Source: DAOMFB01 sp963801475
Lineage (GTDB): Bacteria > Acidobacteriota > Thermoanaerobaculia > UBA5066
Assembly: GCA_963801475.1 (NCBI GenBank)
Contig: CAWDEX010000001.1
Location: 1,426,001 to 1,490,000, forward strand
Length of the DNA stretch: 64,000 bases
Direction: 5' to 3'
The translations under genes were made by a program, and so were the position numbers. Positions within the stretch are counted from its first letter, which is position 1, and every line of letters starts with the position of its first letter. The notes under the pieces were generated by a model that did not search any database, had not been told where the DNA came from, and saw only the letters and a list, made by a program, of their open reading frames with translations. Of the stretch, positions 1-7,038 are shown piece by piece.

Positions 1-40
1 CGAGGCCCATCCCGACGAGGATGTCCCCGAGCCTGGCCAT
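1..40 (-). CDS. N-terminus of a MshEN/PilB-like protein (partial)
   Basis: A minus-strand ATG at 40..38, about 7 bases after AGGAG, opens a frame reading MARLGDILVGMGL before the window ends. This opening resembles the MshEN-type N-terminal domain of PilB/GspE ATPases and of stand-alone proteins carrying that domain. With only 13 residues visible, the family is a guess; the start codon and ribosome binding site are the firmer part. It is divergent from the mutase subunit gene, so the 41-106 gap holds both promoters. Confidence 0.4.
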   Translation of the reverse strand, partial: MARLGDILVGMGL

Positions 41-106
41 CGGAACTCCTGCGAATCATTCTATCCTCCGGTGCGCGGGCCCCGGGGGCGTTTAGAATCG
101 CGGTAC

Positions 107-523
107 ATGAGCAGTCAGCGTCCCATCCGTGTCCTCATCGCCAAGCCCGGCCTCGACGGGCACGATCGCGGCGCCAAGGTGATCGCGCGCGCGCTCCGGG
201 ACGCCGGCATGGAGGTCATCTACACGGGCCTCCGCCAGACGCCGCCTCAGATCGCGGCTGCGGCCGTTCAGGAGGACGTCGACGTCGTTGGGCTCTCGAT
301 CCTGTCGGGGGCGCACAACGTGCTCGTCCCGGAGGTGCTCAAGGCCCTCGAGGAGCGCGGCGGCGGCGGGATCCCCGTCGTGGTCGGCGGCATCATCCCG
401 GAGAAGGACATCGTGGCCCTGAAAGAGAAGGGGGTCCGCGACGTCTTTCTCCCGGGGACGACGACGACCGCGACCGTCGAGGCCATCCGCCGTCTCGCGG
501 GACGCTCCGCCCCGGCCGGCTGA
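107..523 (+). CDS. Methylmalonyl-CoA mutase, cobalamin-binding small subunit
   Basis: This 138-residue protein is the stand-alone B12-binding domain of methylmalonyl-CoA mutase, which interconverts methylmalonyl-CoA and succinyl-CoA. It carries the cobalamin signature: DGHDRG near residue 20 (the DxHxxG motif whose His ligates cobalt), SILSG near residue 65 and a VGGIIP loop near residue 95. The length matches the small subunit of the two-gene form; the catalytic subunit is not visible here. I chose the ATG at 107 because the aligned domain begins just after it; the in-frame extension upstream looks noncoding. It sits 5 bases before the carboxylase gene, so it probably heads or belongs to the acyl-CoA catabolism operon. 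Confidence 0.88.
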   Translation: MSSQRPIRVLIAKPGLDGHDRGAKVIARALRDAGMEVIYTGLRQTPPQIAAAAVQEDVDVVGLSILSGAHNVLVPEVLKALEERGGGGIPVVVGGIIPEKDIVALKEKGVRDVFLPGTTTTATVEAIRRLAGRSAPAG

Positions 524-528
524 CGCGG

Positions 529-2142
529 TTGAGCGAGGTCCTCGTCTCCCGCATCGACCCGTCATCGTCGGAATTCCTCGAGAACCGCCGGCATCACGAG
601 GGGCTTGCGGCCCGTCTCCGGGAGGAGGCCGCCCGGGCGCGCGACGGAGGCGGCGAGAAAGAACGGTCGCGTCACGTGAGCCGGGGCAAGCTCCCCGTCC
701 GTGACCGGGTCGAGCGGCTCCTCGATCCGGAGACGGGCTTCCTCGAGGTGGCCCCCCTCGCCGGCTGGGGGATGTACGAAGGGGCGGCGCCGGCCGCCGG
801 GCTCGTCACGGGGATCGGCCGCGTCGCCGGGCGCGAGGTGATGATCGTCGCCAACGACGCCACGGTGAAGGGCGGGACCTATTTCCCGATCACGGTGAAG
901 AAGCACCTCCGGGCCCAGGAGATCGCGATGGAGAACCGGCTCCCGTCGGTCTACCTGGTCGACTCCGGCGGGGCGTTCCTGCCGCTGCAGGCCGAGGTCT
1001 TTCCGGACCGCGACCACTTCGGGAGGATCTTCTACAACCAGGCGCGGATGAGCGCGGCGGGGCTCGCCCAGGTCGCTGCCGTTCTCGGGTCGTGCACGGC
1101 CGGCGGCGCCTACGTCCCGGCCATGTCCGACGAGACCGTCATCGTGAAGAACCAGGGGACCATCTTTCTGGCCGGCCCGCCGCTCGTGAGGGCGGCGACC
1201 GGAGAGACCGTCACGGCGGAGGAGCTCGGCGGGGGCGACGTTCACACGCGCCTCTCGGGCGTGGCGGACCACCTCGCCGAGGACGACGCCGACGCCATCG
1301 CGCGCGTTCGAGAGATCGTGTCGCGGCTCGGCTCCGTCAAGCCGGTCCCGCCGGACGGGACAGCTCCGGAGGACCCGCTCTACCCGCCCGAGGAGATCTA
1401 CGGCGTCCTGCCGACGGACCTCCGGCGGCCCTACGACGTCCGCGAGATCCTGGCGCGTCTCCTCGACGGTTCGCGATTCCACGAGTTCAAGCCGCGGTAC
1501 GGGACGACGCTGGTGACCGGCTTCGGGCGGATCGCAGGACTCCCCGTCGCGGTTCTCGCCAACCGCGGCGTCCTCTTCTCCGAGTCGGCGCTCAAGGCGA
1601 CGCATTTCATCGAGATGGCGTGCCAGCGGCGGATTCCGCTCCTCTTCCTCCAGAACATCACGGGCTTCATGGTCGGCAGGGACGCCGAGCAGGGGGGGAT
1701 CGCGAAGGACGGCGCGAAGATGGTCCACGCCGTCGCCAACGCCGCCGTGCCGAAGCTGACCGTCCTCATCGGCGGGTCCTTCGGCGCGGGGAACTACGGC
1801 ATGTGCGGGCGGGCCTATCAGCCCCGCTTCCTCTGGACCTGGCCGAACGCCCGCATCAGCGTCATGGGCGGCGAGCAGGCGGCGGACGTCCTCGCCACGG
1901 TCAAGGACGAGCAGCGCGAGCGGGGGGGGCAGCCGCGGATGACTCCCGAGGAACGCGCCGCGTTCCGCCGGCCCACGCTCGAGAAGTACGAGGCCGAGGG
2001 AAACCCGTACTACGCGACGGCGCGGCTCTGGGACGACGGCATCCTCGATCCCGTGGAGACGCGGACGGTGCTGGCGCTCGGGCTTTCCGCGGCGTACAAC
2101 GCTCCGATCGGTGAGACGCGCTTCGGCGTCTTCCGCATGTGA
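529..2142 (+). CDS. mccB: Methylcrotonyl-CoA carboxylase, carboxyltransferase (beta) subunit
   Basis: The 537-residue protein transfers CO2 from carboxybiotin to an acyl-CoA. The stretch DSGGAFLPLQ followed by EVFPD and IFYNQA (residues about 140-170) is diagnostic of the methylcrotonyl-CoA type, and the length fits MccB. The C-terminal half has the GGSFGAGNYGMCGRAY oxyanion/CoA region and an MGGEQAADVL motif. It is followed by a methylglutaconyl-CoA hydratase, biotin carboxylase, biotin carrier and HMG-CoA lyase, which together make the leucine degradation route from methylcrotonyl-CoA to acetoacetate. The start is a TTG at 529, a few bases after the mutase stop; no better ATG lies in frame near it. 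Confidence 0.92.
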   Translation: MSEVLVSRIDPSSSEFLENRRHHEGLAARLREEAARARDGGGEKERSRHVSRGKLPVRDRVERLLDPETGFLEVAPLAGWGMYEGAAPAAGLVTGIGRVAGREVMIVANDATVKGGTYFPITVKKHLRAQEIAMENRLPSVYLVDSGGAFLPLQAEVFPDRDHFGRIFYNQARMSAAGLAQVAAVLGSCTAGGAYVPAMSDETVIVKNQGTIFLAGPPLVRAATGETVTAEELGGGDVHTRLSGVADHLAEDDADAIARVREIVSRLGSVKPVPPDGTAPEDPLYPPEEIYGVLPTDLRRPYDVREILARLLDGSRFHEFKPRYGTTLVTGFGRIAGLPVAVLANRGVLFSESALKATHFIEMACQRRIPLLFLQNITGFMVGRDAEQGGIAKDGAKMVHAVANAAVPKLTVLIGGSFGAGNYGMCGRAYQPRFLWTWPNARISVMGGEQAADVLATVKDEQRERGGQPRMTPEERAAFRRPTLEKYEAEGNPYYATARLWDDGILDPVETRTVLALGLSAAYNAPIGETRFGVFRM

Positions 2143-2155
2143 GAGAGGAGCCGCC

Positions 2156-2974
2156 ATGAGTACCGCCATCGCCGTCCCGGTCCGGGTCGAGCGCACCCAC
2201 GGGGGGCGCGTCGCCCGCGTCGTCCTCGCGAGGCCGGAGGTCCGGAACGCCTTCGACGATGTCCTCGTGAGGGAACTCCAGCGCGCGGTCCGGGCCGTCA
2301 CCGCCGACGCGGCGGTCCGGGTCGTCGAGCTCTCGGGCGAGGGGAAGGCCTTCTGTGCGGGGGCCGACCTGAACTGGATGAAACGGATGGCGGGGTTCAC
2401 GATGGAGGAGAACCGCCGTGACGCGGCGGAGCTGGCCGACCTGTTTCGCCTCCTCGACGAATGCCCGAAACCGATCGTCGGGCGGATCCACGGCGCGGCC
2501 CTCGGCGGAGGCGTCGGCCTCGTGGCGGTCTGCGACGTCGCCGTGGCCGCGGAAGAGACGCTCTTCGGGACGACCGAGGTCCGCCTCGGCATCATCCCGG
2601 CCGTCATCAGCACTTACGTCGTGCGGAAGATCGGCGAGTCGCACGCGCGGGAGTGGTTCCTGATGGGAAGCCGGCACGACGCGCACGAGGCGCGGCGCAT
2701 CGGGCTCGTCCACATCGTCGCCGCAGAGACGTCCCTCGCGTCGGTCACCGACGGTGTGATCGACGCCCTGCTCGCCGGCGGACCGCAGGCGCTCGCGGAA
2801 GCCAAGAAGCTGGCCCAGACCGTCGGCCATCTCTCGCCGCGCGAACAGCAGGCGCTGACCGTGCAGCGGATCGCCGAGCGCCGCGCCTCGGCGGAGGGGC
2901 GCGAGGGCGTGACGGCGTTTCTCGAGAAGCGGTCGCCCTCGTGGGCGGAAGGGCCGAAGGACCGGAAGGAGTGA
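2156..2974 (+). CDS. Enoyl-CoA hydratase/isomerase, probably methylglutaconyl-CoA hydratase
   Basis: A 272-residue crotonase-fold protein. It has the CoA/oxyanion-hole signature AFCAGADLNWMK (about residues 65-80), the HGAALGGGVGL segment (about 110-120) and a FGTTEVRLGIIPAVIS loop with the expected catalytic Glu. This set is typical of LiuC-type hydratases that make HMG-CoA from 3-methylglutaconyl-CoA. GAGAGGAG precedes the ATG at 2156. The stop TGA overlaps the GTG start of the biotin carboxylase gene, so translation is coupled. The operon context is the main reason for the specific substrate. Confidence 0.87.
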   Translation: MSTAIAVPVRVERTHGGRVARVVLARPEVRNAFDDVLVRELQRAVRAVTADAAVRVVELSGEGKAFCAGADLNWMKRMAGFTMEENRRDAAELADLFRLLDECPKPIVGRIHGAALGGGVGLVAVCDVAVAAEETLFGTTEVRLGIIPAVISTYVVRKIGESHAREWFLMGSRHDAHEARRIGLVHIVAAETSLASVTDGVIDALLAGGPQALAEAKKLAQTVGHLSPREQQALTVQRIAERRASAEGREGVTAFLEKRSPSWAEGPKDRKE

Positions 2975-4443
2975 CGCCGGCCCGGCCGATCCGTCGGCTC
3001 CTGGTGGCGAATCGCGGAGAGATCGCCGTCCGCGTCATCCGGGGCTGCCGCGCCGCCGGCGTCTCCCCCGTGGCCGTCTTCTCGGAGGCGGACCGGCTCG
3101 CCCGGCACGTCCGGCTCGCGGACGACGCCGTCCTACTCGGACCGGCGCCCGCGGCCCAGTCCTACCTCGACGCGGGGAGGGTCCTCGCCGCCGCGAAGAA
3201 GAGCGGGTGCGACGCCGTCCATCCCGGCTACGGCTTCCTTTCGGAGAACGCGGCGTTCGCCCGGGCCGTCGAGGAGGCCGGGCTCGTCTGGGTGGGGCCG
3301 CCCCCGGCGGCGATCGAGGCGATGGGGCTCAAGATCCCGTCGCGGGAGAGGATGCGCGCGGCGGGCATTCCGGTCGTCCCGGGCACGCACGACCTCGACG
3401 GCGCCGAAGCGGTCCGGCGGGTCGGCCTCCCGGTCGTGATCAAAGCCTCCGCGGGCGGGGGCGGCAAGGGGATGCGCGTCGTTCGCGACGCCGCGGAGCT
3501 TTCCGACGCGCTCGCCTCGTGCCGCCGCGAGGCCGAGGCGGCCTTCGGCGACGGGACGCTCTACGCCGAGAGGTACCTCGAGCGCCCCCGTCACGTCGAG
3601 GTTCAGGTCTTCGGCGACCGGCACGGGCGCGTCGTGGCGCTCGGGGAGCGCGAGTGCTCCCTGCAGCGCCGGCACCAGAAGGTGATCGAGGAGAGCCCGT
3701 CGCTCGCCGTGACGCCCGCTCTCCGACGGCGCCTGAGCGAGGCCGCCGTGGCGGCCGCACGGACGGTCGCGTACGTGAACGCCGGTACGGTGGAGTTCCT
3801 CCTCGCTCCCGACGGTTCGTTCTTCTTTCTCGAGATGAACACGCGGCTCCAGGTGGAGCACCCCGTGACCGAGGAAGCCTTCGGGCTGGACCTCGTCGCC
3901 CTCCAGCTGCAGGTGGCGGCCGGTGAGCCCCTTCCCACGATCCTTCCCGAGGCTCCGTCGGCCCACGCCGTCGAGGCGCGGGTTTACGCCGAGGACGCCG
4001 AGAACGGATTCCTGCCGCAGACGGGGCGCTTCCTCTCTTGGGAGGAGCCGTCCGGGCCCGGGATCCGCGTCGATTCGGGCGTGGCCGCCGGCGACGAGGT
4101 GAGCGTCCATTACGACCCGATGCTCGCGAAGGTGGTCGCCCGCGGTGCGACGCGGGACGAAGCGCGGCGGCGGCTCGTGGCGGCTCTCGGCGAGACGGTC
4201 GCCCTCGGCGTCACGACGAACCTCTCGTACCTCCGGCGCGTACTGGCGTCGGCGCCGGTCGTGGCGGGAGAGCTCGACACGTCACTTCTCGAGCGGCTGG
4301 AGATTCCGCCCGTTCCGCCGCCGTCCGAAGCGGTCTTCGAGGCCGCCGGGCGCGAGTTCGCCTCGCGGGGATCCGGGGCGGTCGCGAGGACCGCTTCGTT
4401 TCCAGATCCGTTCGAAGCAGGGCCGTTCCGGGGTCTTCGATGA
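2971..4443 (+). CDS. Biotin carboxylase subunit of an acyl-CoA carboxylase (methylcrotonyl-CoA type)
   Basis: The 490-residue protein carboxylates biotin with ATP and bicarbonate. It starts at GTG 2971, giving LLVANRGEIAVRVIRG near the N-terminus. HPGYGFLSEN follows, then the ATP-grasp glycine loop KASAGGGGKGMR (about residue 155) and the catalytic EMNTRLQVEHPVTE segment (about 285). Usual MccA proteins are about 650 residues because they also carry the biotinyl domain; here the protein stops after the carboxylase part and the biotinyl domain is the next gene, with ATGA overlapping the stop. See the finding on the split subunit. The downstream end is rich in Arg/Gly and poorly conserved. Confidence 0.9.
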   Translation: MTPARPIRRLLVANRGEIAVRVIRGCRAAGVSPVAVFSEADRLARHVRLADDAVLLGPAPAAQSYLDAGRVLAAAKKSGCDAVHPGYGFLSENAAFARAVEEAGLVWVGPPPAAIEAMGLKIPSRERMRAAGIPVVPGTHDLDGAEAVRRVGLPVVIKASAGGGGKGMRVVRDAAELSDALASCRREAEAAFGDGTLYAERYLERPRHVEVQVFGDRHGRVVALGERECSLQRRHQKVIEESPSLAVTPALRRRLSEAAVAAARTVAYVNAGTVEFLLAPDGSFFFLEMNTRLQVEHPVTEEAFGLDLVALQLQVAAGEPLPTILPEAPSAHAVEARVYAEDAENGFLPQTGRFLSWEEPSGPGIRVDSGVAAGDEVSVHYDPMLAKVVARGATRDEARRRLVAALGETVALGVTTNLSYLRRVLASAPVVAGELDTSLLERLEIPPVPPPSEAVFEAAGREFASRGSGAVARTASFPDPFEAGPFRGLR

Positions 4444-4841
4444 GACTGAGAGACGCGGTGACGGGCGCGGTCCTCGACGTCGGCGAGGCCGGGACTCCCC
4501 GGCGGTCCCCTGCTGCCGGGGGCGTCCGGGCGGCCCGGGACGGCAACGTCGTCTGGGTCTTTGCAGGCGGCGAGACGTATCGGCTGGAGCGGGTCGCCGC
4601 ACGCGGCGACGCCGAACCGACCGACCCCTCGCACGACCTCGTCGCGCCGATGCCGGGAAAGGTCCGTGCGGTTCTCGTGGCGGAGGGGGAGTCCGTCGCG
4701 AAGGGGGCGACCCTCCTTCTCCTCGAGGCGATGAAGATGGAGCTTCCGGTCCGGGCCCCGCGGGAGGGCGTCGTCCGCCACCTCCGGGTGGCCGAGGGGG
4801 CGATGGTCGCCGCCGGCGAGCGGCTCCTGGAGATGGAGTGA
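4440..4841 (+). CDS. Biotin carboxyl carrier protein (biotinyl domain of the carboxylase)
   Basis: This 133-residue protein is a biotinyl carrier. Residues about 65-133 form the biotinyl fold, with VAPMPGKV early and the biotinylation motif EAMKMEL (Lys near residue 101). The first 60 residues resemble the beta-barrel linker that precedes the biotinyl domain in one-piece acyl-CoA carboxylase alpha subunits. The ATG overlaps the stop of the carboxylase gene by four bases and its own TGA overlaps the GTG of the lyase gene. A biotin ligase gene lies about 5 kb downstream and should modify the Lys. Confidence 0.9.
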   Translation: MRLRDAVTGAVLDVGEAGTPRRSPAAGGVRAARDGNVVWVFAGGETYRLERVAARGDAEPTDPSHDLVAPMPGKVRAVLVAEGESVAKGATLLLLEAMKMELPVRAPREGVVRHLRVAEGAMVAAGERLLEME

Positions 4842-5758
4842 GCGTCCCGCGGCGCCGCGTCACGGTCGTCGAGGTGGGTCCCCGGGACGGTCTCCAGAAC
4901 GAGCCCGGCGTCGTTGCCGTCGAGGCGAAGGTGGCGTTCATCGACGCCCTTGCGGAGGCCGGCCTTCCGGTCGTGGAGGTCACGGCGTTCGTCTCGCCGA
5001 AGTCGATTCCGCAGCTCGCGGACGGTGAGGAGGTCTTCCGGCGGGTCCGGAGGGTGGCCGGCGTCCGGTATCCGGTCCTCGTGCCGAACGAGAAGGGGAT
5101 GGACCGGGCCGAGGCCGTCGGCGTTCGCGAGATTGCGGTCTTCACCGCCGCCTCGGAGACCTTCAACAGGCGGAACATCAACGCCTCGATCGAGGAATCG
5201 TTCGCCCGGTTCGCCCCGGTGATCGCCCGGGCGAAGCGGGTCGGTATGCGCGTCCGCGGGTACGTCTCGTGCGCGTTCGGATGTCCGTACGAGGGAGCCG
5301 TGCGGCCGGAAGCGGCCGCGGAGGTTTCGGCGCGGCTCGTCGCCGCGGGGTGCGACGAGGTGTCGGTCGGCGACACGATCGGAGTCGGCGTCCCGACCCA
5401 GGTGCCGGAGGTGGTCGGCCGCGCTGTCGAGGCCGGCGTCTCCGTCGAGCGGCTGGCGCTTCACTTCCACGACACGAGGGGGACGGCCCTGGCGAACGTC
5501 GTCGAGGGAATCCGGACCGGGGTCCGGACCTTCGACGCGTCGGCCGGGGGCCTCGGGGGGTGTCCCTACGCGCCCGGCGCGTCGGGAAACGTAGCCACGG
5601 AAGACCTGCTCTACCTGCTCCACGGCATGGGGTGGGAGACCGGCGTGTCCCTTCCGGGCGTCCTCGCCGCCACGGAGGCACTGGCGCTGGTGACCGGCCG
5701 GCGTCCGGCCTCGCGCGTCGTCGCCGCCCTGGCGGGAGCCGCCGGGCGGCGGGCGTAG
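4838..5758 (+). CDS. Hydroxymethylglutaryl-CoA lyase
   Basis: The 306-residue TIM-barrel enzyme cleaves HMG-CoA into acetoacetate and acetyl-CoA, ending the leucine pathway. It has VGPRDGLQNE at the N-terminus (catalytic Arg and metal-binding Asp), SVGDTIGVG around residue 180, and the signature loop GGLGGCPYAPGASGN near residue 235 with its catalytic Cys. The GTG at 4838 overlaps the preceding stop, and this is the last gene of the coupled operon. Length matches the family (about 300). Confidence 0.92.
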   Translation: MSVPRRRVTVVEVGPRDGLQNEPGVVAVEAKVAFIDALAEAGLPVVEVTAFVSPKSIPQLADGEEVFRRVRRVAGVRYPVLVPNEKGMDRAEAVGVREIAVFTAASETFNRRNINASIEESFARFAPVIARAKRVGMRVRGYVSCAFGCPYEGAVRPEAAAEVSARLVAAGCDEVSVGDTIGVGVPTQVPEVVGRAVEAGVSVERLALHFHDTRGTALANVVEGIRTGVRTFDASAGGLGGCPYAPGASGNVATEDLLYLLHGMGWETGVSLPGVLAATEALALVTGRRPASRVVAALAGAAGRRA

Positions 5759-5811
5759 TACACTTCCGACACGCCCGAACCGGACGTTTTGGCTTCTGCC
5801 GGGGAGTGTGA

Positions 5812-6983
5812 ATGGGCCACCGGATTCTCCTAGCGGACGACAGTCTGACGATCCAGAAGGTCGTCGAGCTCACCTTCGCGCGCTCCGACTGGGAGCTTCG
5901 GACGGTGGGGAGCGGCGACAAGGCCGCGGCGCTTCTCGCCGAGTTCGCGCCGGACGTGGTCCTCGCCGACGCCGTGATGCCGGGGCTGACGGGCTACGAG
6001 CTCTGCGAGGCCGTCAAGAGGCTTCCGGACGGCCCCTACATCCCGGTCGTCATGTTGACGGGGACCTTCGAGCCGTTCGACCGCGCCCGCTCCGACCGCG
6101 CCGGGGCCGATGCCGTCGTCACCAAGCCGTTCGACTCTCACGCCCTTCTCGACCTCGTAAGGGAGATCACGGTCCGCGCGAAGGAGGCGAAGGCGGTCGC
6201 GCCGCCCCCGCCCCGCCTCCACCTCCCGAGCCGGAGCCCGAGCCGGTGATCGAGGCGGTTGAGCTTCCCCCGCCCCCCTTGGAGACGGGGGAGGATACGA
6301 GCCCGACGAACGCCCCGAGAGGGCGGCCCTCGGTCGCATCCGAGCCGGAAGCGGGGCGGCCCCCCGATTCCCTCTACGCGACGACGGCCATTCCGATTTT
6401 CACGCCGGAGCAGCTCGAGACCATGCAGCCGCCCCAGGAGGCCGAGCCCGAACCGTTGCCGCCCGAGCCGATGTCCGAAGCGCCATCGGAGCCGTTCCGC
6501 GAGGCCGAGATCCCGCTGCCGCCGGCCGAGGCCTCGACAGCTCCGGTCCGGGCCTACGAGGTGGATCTCGGCGCGCTCGACGAGGAGGTACCGCGCCGCG
6601 ACATCGTGGCGGACATCGCCGAGTTCGAGCGCTCCGGGCGCGTCTCGGCGACCATGCCGGCGTTCTCGCCGGTTCCGGAGGACGGGGAGGCCGCGTCGAC
6701 TTCCGTCGAGCTTCCGCCCGCCGGCGGGCCGCTGCCGGAGGCTCCGGCCAGCGAACTCGAGGTCCTGGCCGCCCAGACGAGCCTGAACGACCTGACGCGG
6801 ATGGTCGGAGCCGGGGGCGGCTCGGACCGGCCGCTCGGGGACGACGACGTCGAGCGGATCGCGCGCCGCGTCGTGGAAATCCTCGGCGAGCGCGTCGTTC
6901 GGAAAGTCGCGTGGGACGTCGTGCCGGAGATGGCCGAGCGTCTCGTCCGCGAGAGGCTGCGCGAGCTGGAGCGGTCGGACTGA
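5812..6983 (+). pseudogene. Response regulator with proline-rich linker and C-terminal helix, frameshifted
   Basis: The first frame (5812-6249) encodes a CheY-like receiver: MGHRILLADDSLTIQK with the acidic pair, the phospho-acceptor region VVLADAVMPG near residue 53, and the conserved Lys in VVTKPFD near 105. It then runs into a Pro-rich stretch and a premature stop. The continuation lies one frame away (about 6210-6983). It encodes a Pro/Glu linker and a conserved C-terminal segment with ERIARRVVEILGERVV and AWDVVPEMAERLVRERL, a layout I associate with acidobacterial and myxobacterial response regulators. Adding a single C to the C-run at 6205-6209 joins the frames. The break is therefore either a homopolymer error or a real one-base deletion. 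The partner kinase is not in the window. Confidence 0.75.
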
Positions 6984-7038
6984 CGCCCGGGGAGACGGGC
7001 CTCGCGGGTCTGTCGTAAAGTCAGCGCTTCTCCGCGCC

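Noticed and set aside
562..2613. Long minus-strand frame opposite the carboxylase and hydratase genes
   Set aside because: Arg/Pro-rich, with no recognisable domain, and it lies opposite two strong genes. High-GC antisense frames of this kind recur under most genes here.
2461..2970. N-terminal extension of the biotin carboxylase frame
   Set aside because: It covers the hydratase gene in another frame and has no homology; GTG 2971 with coupled overlap is the better start.
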